A DNA stretch of 64,000 nucleotides, taken from Flavobacterium panici (GTDB taxonomy: Bacteria; Bacteroidota; Bacteroidia; Flavobacteriales; Flavobacteriaceae). A program made the position numbers and the translations under genes. The stretch covers positions 310,001-374,000 of the forward strand of contig NZ_CAIJDE010000034.1 of the NCBI RefSeq assembly GCF_903819335.1, read 5' to 3'. Under the pieces are notes generated by a model. It made no database searches. It saw nothing but the letters and a program-made list of their open reading frames with translations, and was not told where the DNA came from. Position 1 is the stretch's first letter, and each line of letters starts with the position of its first letter. Of the stretch, positions 41,301 through 50,671 are shown one piece after another.

Positions 41301-42867
41301 TTTGGCAGGATTTACAAAGGGTGAGGCCGACGTTTTGCGTAAAGCGATGGGTAAAAAACAAAAAGACGTACTAGATAAAATGAAGCCGAAGTTCGTAGAA
41401 CAAGCAGCACAAAAAGGTCACGATGCCAAGATTCTGGAGAAAATCTGGAAAGACTGGGAAGCCTTTGCGAGTTACGCCTTCAACAAATCACACTCGACTT
41501 GCTATGCGTGGATTGCCTATCAAACGGCTTATTTGAAAGCACATTATCCGGCCGAATATATGGCAGCGGTACTTTCGAATAACATGAACGATATCAAACA
41601 GGTTTCGTTTTTTATGGAAGAATGTAAACGTATGGGATTACAGGTTTTAGGCCCAGATGTAAACGAATCGTACTATAAATTTACGGTAAACGATAATTAC
41701 GCTGTTCGTTTTGGAATGGGTGCGATTAAAGGTGTTGGTTCCGGAGCTGTTGAAACTATTGTAGAAAACAGAAAAGATGGAAGGTATAAGTCAATTTTTG
41801 ATTTAGCGAAACGAATCGATTTGCGTGCAGCCAATAAAAAAGCAATTGAAAACTTAGCACTTGCAGGAGGTTTTGATTCATTCGAAGGAACAACAAGAGC
41901 ACAATATTTCCATGATGATGGCGACGGAATTACATTCTACGAAAAAGCGATGCGTTACGGATCGAAATTTCAGGAAAATGAAAACTCATCGCAGGTAAGT
42001 TTGTTTGGAGAAACCAGCGAAGTACAAATTGCAGAACCTGTTGTACCGCCATGTGAAGACTGGAGTACAATGGAAAAACTGGCAAAAGAAAAAGAGGTTG
42101 TAGGGATTTATATTTCCGGACATCCGCTTGATGATTTTAGATTTGAGATGAAATACTTCTGCAACGCCCGATTAGAAGCGTTGAAAAGTATGAATGAATA
42201 TGTAGGTAAAAATCTAAACTTTGCCGGAATCATTAATAACGTACAGCATCGTGTAGCCAAAAATGGAAAAGGCTGGGCCGTATTTAACTTGGAAGGATAT
42301 GACGAAAGTTTTGAGTTTAAGATTTTTGGTGAAGAATACTTGAAATTCCGCCATTTCCTGATTCAGAATAATTTTGCTTACCTGAAAATTTTGATAAAAG
42401 ACGGCTGGGTAAACCATGATACAGGTAAAAAATCAGAACCCAGAATGCAGTTTGTTGAGGTACGACAGCTTCAGGATATTTTAGAAGCTTTTGCTAAAAA
42501 ATTGATTCTTTTATTAAATATCAAAGATCTTCAGCCTGAGTTTATTCATAAATTAAGTCATTTATTCAACGAAAATAAAGGCGATAATACCGTGAGTTTT
42601 GACATCATGGAAATCGAAAATGTCAAGCGTTTAGTTGAGGTTGAAACCACAAGCGAATTTGAAGACAGTGAAGATGCTGTTTTTGAAGATGAAAATGATG
42701 ATAATGAAACTGTTGCCGGAGAAGCTAAAATGCAGGAAGTAAAAGAAGTCGAAGAAGTGAAAGTTGTAACCAAATTAACGATGCCAAGCAGAAGGTTAAA
42801 AATCAGAATTTCGGCCGAACTTCTTCAGGAATTAGAGAAAATGCAGATAAATTTTAAGCTGAACTAA
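38329..42867 (+). CDS. dnaE: DNA polymerase III alpha subunit with fused proofreading exonuclease
   Basis: A 1512-residue replicative polymerase. The N-terminus is a DnaQ-like exonuclease (MYLIFDTETTGLPKRWDAP, with HNATADVEATTRC near 175). A PHP domain follows (FAHLHNHTQFSVLQS), then the polymerase core with GPGRGSAAGS and the catalytic PDIDIDFDDEGRGRV near 693, and the helix-hairpin-helix and OB parts. A Glu-rich segment is near the end. The frame is open from a TTG at 38311, but the ATG at 38329 starts exactly at the exonuclease motif. The fused exonuclease is usual for Bacteroidota. Confidence 0.95.
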   Translation: MYLIFDTETTGLPKRWDAPITDSDNWPRCIQIAWQLHDEMGQLIEHQDYLVKPEGFNIPYDAERIHGISTELAEADGISLAEVLEKFNIALSKTKFIVGQNLGFDVNIMGAEFHRMGVESQMSSMPVLDTCTEVTASLLQLPGGRGGKFKLPTLTELHSYLFDQPFAEAHNATADVEATTRCFLELVRREVFTKEELDVPQGYFKDFQERNSDPFKLIGLKHINLKAASDKIREQLKALQVDDNQTTVSESDKADFKAAKFAHLHNHTQFSVLQSTIGIGNIVAAAAKNGMPAVAMTDTGNMMGAFHFVSAVMNHNKAASGKNKALVEAGEEPTETEVKPIVGCEFNICENHLDKSKKDNGYQVVLLAKNKAGYHNLAKMASIAYTEGFYYVPRIDKNIVEKYKEDIMVLSGNLYGEIPSKILNIGENQAEDALIWWKEQFGEDFYLEVMRHNQEDENRVNKTLIEFSQKHNVKLIATNNTYYLNKEDANAHDILLCVKDGEKQATPIGRGRGYRYGLPNQEYYFKSEEEMKKLFSDLPEAIINIQEIIDKVEGYSLYRDVLLPKFDIPEEFIVPEDEADGGVRGENKYLRHLTMVGAAKRYGEITESIQERLDFELLTISNSGYPGYFLIVQDFIAEARKMDVSVGPGRGSAAGSAVAYCLGITNIDPIKYDLLFERFLNPDRVSMPDIDIDFDDEGRGRVMDYVINKYGQKQVAQIITYGKMATKSAIRDTARVLDLPLFEADRIAKLIPGMMPSKWNLARFISESEEEVKKALRSDEFDNVKELIAIANEGDLAGETIQQAKILEGSMRNTGIHACGVIITPSDITNYVPVTTAKDSDLYVTQFDNSVAESAGLLKMDFLGLKTLTLIKDTVKLVKYRTGIDLDPDTFPIDDEETYALFQRGETVGIFQYESPGMQKYMKDLKPTVFGDLIAMNALYRPGPLEYIPSFVRRKNGDEEIKYDLDACAEYLSETYGITVYQEQVMLLSQSLAGFTKGEADVLRKAMGKKQKDVLDKMKPKFVEQAAQKGHDAKILEKIWKDWEAFASYAFNKSHSTCYAWIAYQTAYLKAHYPAEYMAAVLSNNMNDIKQVSFFMEECKRMGLQVLGPDVNESYYKFTVNDNYAVRFGMGAIKGVGSGAVETIVENRKDGRYKSIFDLAKRIDLRAANKKAIENLALAGGFDSFEGTTRAQYFHDDGDGITFYEKAMRYGSKFQENENSSQVSLFGETSEVQIAEPVVPPCEDWSTMEKLAKEKEVVGIYISGHPLDDFRFEMKYFCNARLEALKSMNEYVGKNLNFAGIINNVQHRVAKNGKGWAVFNLEGYDESFEFKIFGEEYLKFRHFLIQNNFAYLKILIKDGWVNHDTGKKSEPRMQFVEVRQLQDILEAFAKKLILLLNIKDLQPEFIHKLSHLFNENKGDNTVSFDIMEIENVKRLVEVETTSEFEDSEDAVFEDENDDNETVAGEAKMQEVKEVEEVKVVTKLTMPSRRLKIRISAELLQELEKMQINFKLN

Positions 42868-43013
42868 ATTTTAACAGTTAAAATTTAAAAGAATATAAAA
42901 TTTTAGTGTTAAAAATATGCATGCATAATACTTTTTTAGTAATATTGCCCGAAATTACAACGATTTCGTTCCAAGTCTAACAATGCAAACTATAAGGATA
43001 TGTTAAAAAATTC

Positions 43014-43021
43014 TAAGTTTG
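43014..43021 (+). promoter_or_regulatory. -7 box of the beta-barrel gene
   Basis: TAAGTTTG, 23 bases before the ATG; no clear -33 TTG is present at the usual distance. Confidence 0.35.
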
Positions 43022-43044
43022 TATAAATTAATTAAATCAGAATT

Positions 43045-43977
43045 ATGAAAAAGAACCTATTTTTATTAGGACTATTAGTTTGCTCTATGGTTACTATGGC
43101 GCAGACAGAAAAAACAGACAAACCAGAAAGCTGGTATTTTAAATTGGGTGGGTCATATTTCATCCAAACTGCTGCTGCTGAATTCCCAACTGTATCTGGG
43201 GCACTACCTAATACAGATGTTTATGGACCAGATGGTACGACTTTAATTTCTAGAGAAACTAATCATGGTTCTTTCGGACAAGGATTCCGTACAGGTTTAA
43301 CGGCTGGATATCGTTTTACGCCGCGTTTAGGTGTGGAGTTAGGATTTAACTATTTTAATAGTGCAGATAAAACTATGGTTGAAACAACTCATAGATTAGT
43401 AGCTGCCGGACCAACTTTTGCAACTGGTAAAGCAGTAGGAAAACTTGAAGCTTATGATATTGCTCCTGCAATCGTTTTGTTTTTAGGAGAAACTCATGGT
43501 TTTGAGCCTTATACTAAAGTTGGAGTTATTGTTCCTGTTCACGGTACATTAGATATCGAAACTACTAGAACATATACAAACCCAGCGGGAGTAACAGAAA
43601 CTTATTCAAAAGATGTAATTAAACCAAACCCAACTGTTGGATTTACTGCAGCATTAGGAACATCTTATAAATTAGGAACACACATTTCTCTTTTTGCTGA
43701 ATTAGAGTACCGTAACTTTACAGTACACGGAAAAACAAAAGAAACAGAAATATATACTGAAAACGGTGTAGATAAATTAAACACACCTACGGCTTTCCGT
43801 CAAGATGCATCATATTCTGCAAGCCATACTAAGTATGTAAAACAAATTAATACTACTTCAAACAGTAAAGTAACTAATGCAGCTGGTTTTGACAATACAA
43901 AAGCAACTGATGATATTAGTTCTTACGTTGGAATTTCTGGTTTAGGATTTACTTTTGGTCTTAAATACAGCCTATAA
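43045..43977 (+). CDS. Outer-membrane beta-barrel protein
   Basis: A 310-residue protein with a signal peptide (residues 1-19, ending TMAQ). The mature part alternates hydrophobic and polar residues in the manner of transmembrane beta strands and ends in an aromatic-poor but barrel-like strand (LGFTFGLKYSL). It has blocks such as TAGYRFTPRLGVELGFNYFN and GTSYKLGTHISLFAELEYRNFTVHG typical of OmpW/OmpA-like small barrels. A terminator follows the stop. The substrate or role is not known. Confidence 0.75.
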   Translation: MKKNLFLLGLLVCSMVTMAQTEKTDKPESWYFKLGGSYFIQTAAAEFPTVSGALPNTDVYGPDGTTLISRETNHGSFGQGFRTGLTAGYRFTPRLGVELGFNYFNSADKTMVETTHRLVAAGPTFATGKAVGKLEAYDIAPAIVLFLGETHGFEPYTKVGVIVPVHGTLDIETTRTYTNPAGVTETYSKDVIKPNPTVGFTAALGTSYKLGTHISLFAELEYRNFTVHGKTKETEIYTENGVDKLNTPTAFRQDASYSASHTKYVKQINTTSNSKVTNAAGFDNTKATDDISSYVGISGLGFTFGLKYSL

Positions 43978-44010
43978 TTTTTTATAGACGTTTTATAGTT
44001 TTTTGAAGAA

Positions 44011-44040
44011 AAGGATATTCGAAAGAATATCCTTTTTGTT
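44011..44040 (+). terminator. Terminator after the beta-barrel gene
   Basis: A 10-bp perfect stem AAGGATATTC / GAATATCCTT with loop GAAA and a T run; 34 bases after the stop. Confidence 0.9.
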
Positions 44041-44044
44041 TTTT

Positions 44045-44146
44045 GTCATTTCGACTGAAAGGAGAAATCGCACTCGGGAATCCACAAAGAGAATCGCCAA
44101 TCTTTGTCGAGTTTCTAGTGCGATTTCTCCTTTCAGTCGAAATGAC
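44045..44146. repeat. REP-like palindromic element (copy B)
   Basis: Arms at 44045-44073 and 44118-44146 are inverse copies (GTCATTTCGACTGAAAGGAG and its inverse). Read on the minus strand the centre is CACTAGAAACTCGACAAAG, nearly that of copy A at 6960-7057, so the two copies are related and in opposite orientation. A degenerate piece, CTTCGACTTCGCTCAGAGTG, follows at 44161. Confidence 0.8.
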
Positions 44147-44186
44147 AAATACTGTTTACTCTTCGACTTCGCTCAGAGTGACAATC

Positions 44187-45182
44187 TTAAGAGTTCGAAT
44201 TCCTAAACTCCTTTAAAACTTCATCAATAACCCAGGTCGTTCTTGCTCCTGAAATTCCTTTAGATGGAGAAGCACCTTCTTTACCTAAAAGTTCAGCCAT
44301 AACAGTTTCTATAAAAGGCTGTTGAATATGAAGTGGATTTTCTATCGTAATACTTTCTTTTTTACCATTTGTATATTGAATATGAATGGGATCATTTCCA
44401 AAAGTTGAAAACGAGATTTTACCTTTATCACCCACAATTTCAGTATTGTCATAACGCTCAAAACTGGCAAAATTCCACAAACCAGATCCGTGAATTCCGT
44501 TTTCAAATAAAAATGACATAGAAACCGAGTCTTCAGCAGGATAAGCTTGTAATTGAGAAGTCGCATGACCGCGAACCGATTTTATCGGACCTAAAACAAA
44601 ATCCAGAAAATCTAAAGTATGGCAGGCCAAATCAACAAAAATTCCACCGCCTGAAATATGCGGTAAAACTGTCCACGGAAGATTAATTTCGTCGTCGTAA
44701 CGAGCTTCAAAAGGATGATATAAAACAGTATTTACATGACGTATGTTTCCTAATTTTCCCTTGTCAATTATTTCTTTTATTTTTAAAAAGCGTGGTAAGC
44801 CTCTTCTGTAATAAGCAACAAATAAAGGAACATTATGTTCTTTACAGGCGCTGATCATTTCATTACATTCTTCAAAAGTCAAAGCCATAGGTTTTTCAAC
44901 ATAAACAGGTTTTCCGGCTTTGGCACACAAAAGAGTATATTCTTTATGAGAAGATGGCGGCGTAGCAATATAAACCGCATCAACTTCAGGATCGTTTATT
45001 AAATCGACTGCATTCGAATACCATTTCGGGACGTTATGGCGTTTGGCGTAATCTTCGGCAAGCTTTGCATCTCTTCGCATCACAGCAACCAAAGAAGAAT
45101 TCGGAGCTCTTTGAAAAGCCGGTCCGCTTTTTACTTCCGTTACATTCCCGCAGCCTATAATTCCCCATTTTATAATTTTCAT
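44187..45182 (-). CDS. Gfo/Idh/MocA-family oxidoreductase
   Basis: A 331-residue NAD(P)-dependent oxidoreductase: Rossmann start IIKWGIIGCGNVTEV (residues 2-16), cofactor/active-site block YVEKPMALTFEECNEM near 94 and the sugar-binding C-domain with PWTVLPHISGGGIFVDLACHTLDFLDF. The family oxidises or reduces sugars, inositols and related polyols. Substrate cannot be determined. It is a single gene bordered by repeats on both sides. Confidence 0.87.
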   Translation of the reverse strand: MKIIKWGIIGCGNVTEVKSGPAFQRAPNSSLVAVMRRDAKLAEDYAKRHNVPKWYSNAVDLINDPEVDAVYIATPPSSHKEYTLLCAKAGKPVYVEKPMALTFEECNEMISACKEHNVPLFVAYYRRGLPRFLKIKEIIDKGKLGNIRHVNTVLYHPFEARYDDEINLPWTVLPHISGGGIFVDLACHTLDFLDFVLGPIKSVRGHATSQLQAYPAEDSVSMSFLFENGIHGSGLWNFASFERYDNTEIVGDKGKISFSTFGNDPIHIQYTNGKKESITIENPLHIQQPFIETVMAELLGKEGASPSKGISGARTTWVIDEVLKEFRNSNS

Positions 45183-45219
45183 CGTTTGGTTATTTTAGTT
45201 ATTCAAATTTAAAAAAAGG

Positions 45220-45567
45220 TTTGCCACGAATTGCACTAATTTCCACGAATTATTTTTTGAAGTTTTGCCACAGATTAAATAGATTTTCACAGATTAATAA
45301 TAAAATCAGATAAAAAAATCATTTTAATTCTTTTAATCTGTGGCAAAAAATAGACACAAATTCACGAATTATTTTTTCCCGCAGATTTAGCAGATTCCAC
45401 AGATTTATTTTACACATAGAATCAGCTTAATCTGCAAAATCTGCGTGAAACAAATTAATAAAGCCACAGATTAAAAAGATTCACACAGATTTTAAAAATC
45501 CATCTAATCCTTTTAATCTGTGGCAAAAAAATAGCCACGAATTCACAAAAGTAAATTCGTGGCTATA
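45220..45567. repeat. GCCACAGATT / GCCACGAATT repeat cluster (copy 1)
   Basis: The 403-base gap is filled with words GCCACGAATT, TTTCCACGAATTA, GCCACAGATTAAA and the inverse AATCTGTGGC in several arrangements. The final hairpin TAGCCACGAATTCAC to GTAAATTCGTGGCTA (45532-45567) is next to the 3' end of the peptidase gene and could act as a terminator. The same family recurs at 52280-52530. Confidence 0.8.
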
Positions 45568-45585
45568 AAATTTTAACTTAAAGTC

Positions 45586-47694
45586 TTACTTCTTAGGTAA
45601 AGCTTTAAATCCCATATTATAAAGAGTGAAAGCCTGGATGTCTACATTTTCCTGAATTGTAGCCGCAACAGATTTCCCTGCGCCGTGACCTGCTTTTACA
45701 TCAATTCTAATTAAAACAGGATTTTCTCCCGCTTGTTTGTCCTGTAATTCAGCAGCAAATTTAAAACTGTGCGCCGGAACTACACGATCATCATGATCTC
45801 CGGTTGTAACCATTGTTGCCGGATATTTAGTGCCGCTTTTAACGTTTTGAACAGGTGAATATCCTTTTAAGTATTCAAACATTTCTTTATTATCCTGAGC
45901 CGTTCCATAATCATATGCCCAACCCGCACCAGCTGTAAAGGTATGGTAACGAAGCATATCCATAACACCAACCGCAGGTAAAGCAACTTTCATTAAATCG
46001 GGACGCTGCGTCATTGTTGCGCCCACTAATAAACCTCCATTAGATCCTCCGCGAATCGCTAAATAATCAGATGAAGTATACTTTTGAGCGATTAGATATT
46101 CTGCAGCAGCGATAAAATCATCAAACACATTTTGTTTTTGAAGCTTTGTTCCCGCATCATGCCATTTTTTACCATATTCACCGCCGCCTCTTAAATTGGC
46201 AACCGCATAAACACCTCCGTTTTCCATCCAAACCGCATTCGAAATACTAAATGCAGGCGTCAAACTAATATTAAATCCGCCATAACCATAAAGAATCGTT
46301 GGGTTTTTACCATCTAATTTTGTTCCTTTTTTATAGGTAATAATCATAGGAACTTTTGTGCCGTCTTTTGAAGTATAGAAAACTTGTTTAGACTCGTAAT
46401 CTTCACTTTTAAAATCAACTTTTGGTTTTTGATACACTTCTGATTTACCAGATTTTGGTTCAAAAGAAAAAATGGTTCCCGGAGTTGTATAGTTTGTAAA
46501 ACTGTAGTATAAAATCTTTTCTTCCTTTTTTGCGCCAAATCCTCCGGCAGTTCCAACAGCAGGAAGTTTAATTTCGCGAACTAGTTTTCCGCTGTAATCG
46601 TATTGTAAAACCAATGAAACAGCATCTTTTGTATAATTGGCAAAGAAATAGCCGCCGCCTGTAGATGGAGATAAAACATTCTCTGTTTCTTTAATAAAAT
46701 CTTTCCAGTTTTCCTGTTTTGGATTACTGAAATCTACCGAAACCACGCGTCCGTTAGGAGCGTTATAATCCGTTTGTATAAATAATTTACTTCCTTCGTT
46801 TTCGATAATATTATTATCACTATTGAAGTTGTCTACAATAGTAATAATCGGACTGTCTGGTGTTTTTAAATCTTTAATATAAAGTTCATTTCCGTAAGTC
46901 GAATTAGCAGCCGTAATCACTAAATAATGATTGTCTTCGGTCACATAACCGCCAACATATCTTCTTTTTTGATCTGCGCCAAAAATGACTTTATCTTCTT
47001 TTTGAGAAGTTCCTAACTTATGAAAATACAATTTGTGCTGATCTGTTTTTGCAGAAAGTTCACTTCCTTTTGGTTTATCATAACTAGAATAATAAAAACC
47101 TTCATTTCCAAGCCATGAAATACCGCTGAATTTTACATCAACAAGAGTATCTTCCAGAACTTTTTTAGAAACGGCATCAATAATAATCACTTTTCTCCAG
47201 TCGCTTCCGCCTTCAGAAATCGAATATGCCGCTTTGTTTCCATCTTTAGAAAAATCTAATCCGCCAAGCGAAGTAGTTCCGTCTTTTGAGAAAGTATTTG
47301 GATCCAGAAAAATCTCTTCTTTGCCACTTTGATCTTTTCTGTAAATAACAGATTGATTTTGAAGACCGTTATTTTTAGAGTAATAAGTAAACTTTCCTTC
47401 TTTTGATGGAGCGCCTATTTTTTCATAATTCCAAAGTTTTTCCATTCGTTTTTTAAGTTCCTCACGAAACGGAATTTTATCTAAATATCCATAAGTTACT
47501 TCGTTTTCAGCTTTTACCCAAGCTCCAGTTTCAGCAGATTTATCATCTTCAAGCCAACGATACGGATCGCTTACTTTCGTATCAAAATATACGTCGACAG
47601 TTTCTCCTTTTTTAGTTTCCGGATACTGAATTTTGTTTTGTCCAAATGAAATTCCTGCAGTTGTAATTGCCATTATAAGAAAGGTTTTTTTCAT
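45586..47694 (-). CDS. Prolyl oligopeptidase (S9A family)
   Basis: A 702-residue serine peptidase with a signal peptide (MKKTFLIMAITTAGISFGQ), so probably periplasmic. The N-terminal propeller domain covers about 70-420. The catalytic domain has the Ser in IRGGSNGGLLVGATM (near 552), the Asp in TGDHDDRVVPAHSFK and the His in KAGHGAGKS near 680. It cleaves short peptides after proline. No operon partner: repeats lie on either side, and the divergent/convergent neighbours are unrelated. Confidence 0.93.
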   Translation of the reverse strand: MKKTFLIMAITTAGISFGQNKIQYPETKKGETVDVYFDTKVSDPYRWLEDDKSAETGAWVKAENEVTYGYLDKIPFREELKKRMEKLWNYEKIGAPSKEGKFTYYSKNNGLQNQSVIYRKDQSGKEEIFLDPNTFSKDGTTSLGGLDFSKDGNKAAYSISEGGSDWRKVIIIDAVSKKVLEDTLVDVKFSGISWLGNEGFYYSSYDKPKGSELSAKTDQHKLYFHKLGTSQKEDKVIFGADQKRRYVGGYVTEDNHYLVITAANSTYGNELYIKDLKTPDSPIITIVDNFNSDNNIIENEGSKLFIQTDYNAPNGRVVSVDFSNPKQENWKDFIKETENVLSPSTGGGYFFANYTKDAVSLVLQYDYSGKLVREIKLPAVGTAGGFGAKKEEKILYYSFTNYTTPGTIFSFEPKSGKSEVYQKPKVDFKSEDYESKQVFYTSKDGTKVPMIITYKKGTKLDGKNPTILYGYGGFNISLTPAFSISNAVWMENGGVYAVANLRGGGEYGKKWHDAGTKLQKQNVFDDFIAAAEYLIAQKYTSSDYLAIRGGSNGGLLVGATMTQRPDLMKVALPAVGVMDMLRYHTFTAGAGWAYDYGTAQDNKEMFEYLKGYSPVQNVKSGTKYPATMVTTGDHDDRVVPAHSFKFAAELQDKQAGENPVLIRIDVKAGHGAGKSVAATIQENVDIQAFTLYNMGFKALPKK

Positions 47695-47744
47695 AGTTTT
47701 TGATTAACAGTTGTAGCAAAAATAGCACTTTTTGTGAGATATTT

Positions 47745-47945
47745 TTTAACCGCAAAGACACAAAGTCTTTTCGCAAAGTACGCAATGTTTTTAATCTCGC
47801 AAAGACGCGAAGTCGCAAAGAATTTTAAAACTTTGCGTCTCTGCGTCTTTGCGAGATTTTTTAAGTGCTAAGGATATTTTCTAATCACAAAGCTTAAATA
47901 AAACCTTGCGAACTTTGTGAAAACTCCTTGCGCTCTTTGCGGTTA
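47745..47945. repeat. CGCAAAGACGC-type repeat cluster
   Basis: The gap before the TonB receptor is made of ACCGCAAAGACACAAAG, CTCGCAAAGACGCGAAG and inverse TTTGCGTCTCTGCG words ending in CTCTTTGCGGTTAAA, giving a long imperfect palindrome. Related words lie at 3719-3772. Confidence 0.75.
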
Positions 47946-47952
47946 AATAAAA

Positions 47953-50160
47953 TTATAAATTGAAATTAACGCCCAGAACGATGTTTCTTCCAATATTTGG
48001 GATTCCGTCTGTTTTTAATCTTGAAAGGTGCGCAATGTATTTTTTGTCGAATAAATTGTTTCCGTTCAGGTTGATGTCAAAAGCAGTTTTACCCAATTTT
48101 ACTGTTCCTCCAAAACCTAAATTTACCAAAGTATACCCTTTAGAAGCAGTTTCGAAACCACTCACATTATCCTGGCTGAAAGTTGAAGACACGTTTAAAG
48201 AAGCAAAACCTTCACTTAACCAGTTTTTGATATTAAATTCAGTTCTAAGCGTATTATTCCAGTTGTTTGCAGGAATTAACGGCAGGTAATCGTTATTATC
48301 TTTTTTACCCGTTACAGTTTCAAAACTAGTTTCAAAATGCAGCCAGTCTAAAGGATGCGGGTGAAAATGTATACCAGCTTCACCTCCGTACAATTGTGCA
48401 TTATCCTGAACATAAGCAAAAACATCATTATCATCACGCGTTTCTCCAGTTGGCGAAGTGTAGATATAATTATTTACATGATTGTAAAATCCGTTTACGA
48501 AAAACTCAAAATGCGTGTTTTTGTATTCTAAATTCAAATCAGTCTGAACATTTTGTTCTGTTTTCAAATCAGCATTTCCAATTTCATAGCGATTTGTTCC
48601 TTCGTGAACCCCGTTTGAAGTTAACTCCGCTAAGTTTGGCGCTCTAAATCCGGTTGCAACATTTAAACGAAGTGTAAGCGGTTCAGCCAGTTTTGTTTTA
48701 TAACCTAAAGAAGCATTAAAACTGTCAAAAGATTTGTCAAGAGGTAAAAAATAACCTTCTTCGCCTTCAATTCCGTGCGCATCAGAAGTAACGTTTCTGT
48801 TGTCAAAACGTAATCCGGCTTGTAAAACGCTGTTGTCCCATTCGTAATTTGCAGTTCCAAAAACACCAAAATCATTTGTTGTCGCATCTGGAATTAAATA
48901 TTCTTCACCCGAATTTTTATTCGTTTGATGCATTCCCTGAACACCTACAATCGTTTCAATTTTTCCGAATTTAGGAAAATGATATTTTAAATTGTAATTC
49001 AAAGTATTCAGTTTCATGTGAAGCGAAGCATTGTTACTGTCTTCAAACTCGCTTCGGTCATTTGAAATATATCCCAAATCAACATCCAGTTTTGAGTTTT
49101 CAAAAAAGATCACATTGTTTAAACTCAATAAATGATTAAAGATTCCCTGTCTTGGAAACTGTGTGTCTTTACTTGAAGATTGTTCTGCAATTCCATCTTC
49201 AGGAATCCCAATATCCAGTTTGTTGTAATTGTATCTTAAAACACTTGAGAAACTTGAATTACTGTAACCAATTCCGGTTTTAAAATCCGTTTCATTGTAA
49301 CGAGAGTTTGTTACGCGGTCGCCATCAGCAATTTTATAATCAGAATGAGTATTATAACTTCCACGCGCCAGAAATTTCCAATTGTCAGTAGACGTTTTTA
49401 ATCCAATAGAAGAATTACTTCCTTCCGTATTTGTAAAATATTTTTGACTGAAATTAGCTTTAAAAGTACCGGCATCAGCAAATTTTTCAGGATTAAAGTA
49501 TAAAACCCCTCCTAAAGCATCAGAACCGTACAATAGCGATGCCGGGCCTTTAATAACTTCAACACTTTCAATTCCGGCATCGTTTAAACCTAAACCATGT
49601 TCGTCTCCAAACTGCTGGTTTTCGATACGAACGCCTTGAGAATATACTAAAACACGGTTTCCGCTCAATCCGCGAATAACAGGTTTACCAATAGATGTTC
49701 CGGTAGAAATTTGCGAAACCCCAGGAATAGTTGCCAAACCTTCAATTAAAGTTGAAGTCCCTTTTTGCTGTAAAGTTTTAATGCTTTCATGCTCGATTTT
49801 CATTACGTTTTGCGATTGCAATTTGTTGAAAGGCGTAGAAACCACAACTTCATCCATTTCTAAAATAGATTCTTCGAGTGTTACGTCAACAGTATTTTGT
49901 TTTACTAATTTTAAGATATTTTTATTTTGAGTGGCATATCCAACATAAGAAAAAGACAGGCGTAAATTTCCGTTTGGAAGATTGTTTAATTCGTATTTTC
50001 CGTTTGCATCAGTCGTTGTTCCTTTATGCAATTCTGATGCGTAAACAGAAACGCCCGGTAATGGCTGGTTTTGATTGTCAGTTACTGTTCCTGAAACCGA
50101 ATTTTGGGCAGAAAGCAAGCCCGAAAACCCTAAAACAAGGGCAATTATTAATTTTTTCAT
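47953..50160 (-). CDS. TonB-dependent outer-membrane receptor
   Basis: A 735-residue receptor. Signal peptide (residues 1-18), carboxypeptidase-regulatory-like domain (about 20-95, SVSGTVTDNQNQPLPGVSV), plug domain (about 115-235, with PGVSQISTGTSIGKPVIRGLSG) and a C-terminal barrel ending in aromatic NIVLGVNFNL. It imports a substrate with TonB energy. The plug/loop style and the His-containing extracellular parts remind me of ZnuD-like metal receptors, and the neighbouring small protein is His/Cys-rich, so metal uptake is plausible but inferred. Confidence 0.9.
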   Translation of the reverse strand: MKKLIIALVLGFSGLLSAQNSVSGTVTDNQNQPLPGVSVYASELHKGTTTDANGKYELNNLPNGNLRLSFSYVGYATQNKNILKLVKQNTVDVTLEESILEMDEVVVSTPFNKLQSQNVMKIEHESIKTLQQKGTSTLIEGLATIPGVSQISTGTSIGKPVIRGLSGNRVLVYSQGVRIENQQFGDEHGLGLNDAGIESVEVIKGPASLLYGSDALGGVLYFNPEKFADAGTFKANFSQKYFTNTEGSNSSIGLKTSTDNWKFLARGSYNTHSDYKIADGDRVTNSRYNETDFKTGIGYSNSSFSSVLRYNYNKLDIGIPEDGIAEQSSSKDTQFPRQGIFNHLLSLNNVIFFENSKLDVDLGYISNDRSEFEDSNNASLHMKLNTLNYNLKYHFPKFGKIETIVGVQGMHQTNKNSGEEYLIPDATTNDFGVFGTANYEWDNSVLQAGLRFDNRNVTSDAHGIEGEEGYFLPLDKSFDSFNASLGYKTKLAEPLTLRLNVATGFRAPNLAELTSNGVHEGTNRYEIGNADLKTEQNVQTDLNLEYKNTHFEFFVNGFYNHVNNYIYTSPTGETRDDNDVFAYVQDNAQLYGGEAGIHFHPHPLDWLHFETSFETVTGKKDNNDYLPLIPANNWNNTLRTEFNIKNWLSEGFASLNVSSTFSQDNVSGFETASKGYTLVNLGFGGTVKLGKTAFDINLNGNNLFDKKYIAHLSRLKTDGIPNIGRNIVLGVNFNL

Positions 50161-50311
50161 TTGAAAATTTTGCTATAGTTAAATGGATTTTTTTCTTTTA
50201 AATGAAAAACTTAAACGAACAGTAAAGTATTCTAATCCCAATTTAATAAACAGGATTAGGAAACTCAAAGTTGTTTTGAATTTAGATTTTAAAAAAAGAG
50301 ATGTTGAATTA

Positions 50312-50665
50312 TTAAGAAACTATAGCAGCGGGAGGGCCACGTAATAAATACGAAGTTGTTGAAACGGAGAAAATCTTTTCTGACAGCGGGAAAAAATAAG
50401 GGATTTCGCTGCTGAAAGAATGAAATTGAAAAGAGAAAGTTTCCGGAACAATATAACTTCCAAAAGCAAAATTACAAACATAACAAAGGTCGTAATTATG
50501 GTGCTGATGCGTTATTTCGCCACTTGGATCATTATAATTGTGGTGACATTGTTTTTCTGAAAGCTGTTTTACAATATGCTCATAACTGTGTATGGACTGA
50601 AACAATATCGAGAACAATATTGTGACAGCAAAAGAGAAACTTAATATGAGCTGTTTTTTCTTCAT
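50312..50665 (-). CDS. His/Cys-rich exported small protein
   Basis: A 117-residue protein with an N-terminal signal or anchor helix (LILSFSFAVTILFSILFQS) and a short mature part carrying CHHNYND, THQHHNYDLCYVC and an RGPPA ending. His and Cys clusters suggest metal binding, and the RGPPA tail recalls DUF2946-type proteins found with metal transporters. The frame reaches a TTG at 50674; the ATG at 50665 is preferred. A TACCTTTG box ends 6 bases before it. It precedes the TonB receptor by 151 bases on the same strand. Confidence 0.6.
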   Translation of the reverse strand: MKKKQLILSFSFAVTILFSILFQSIHSYEHIVKQLSEKQCHHNYNDPSGEITHQHHNYDLCYVCNFAFGSYIVPETFSFQFHSFSSEIPYFFPLSEKIFSVSTTSYLLRGPPAAIVS

Positions 50666-50671
50666 ACAGGA

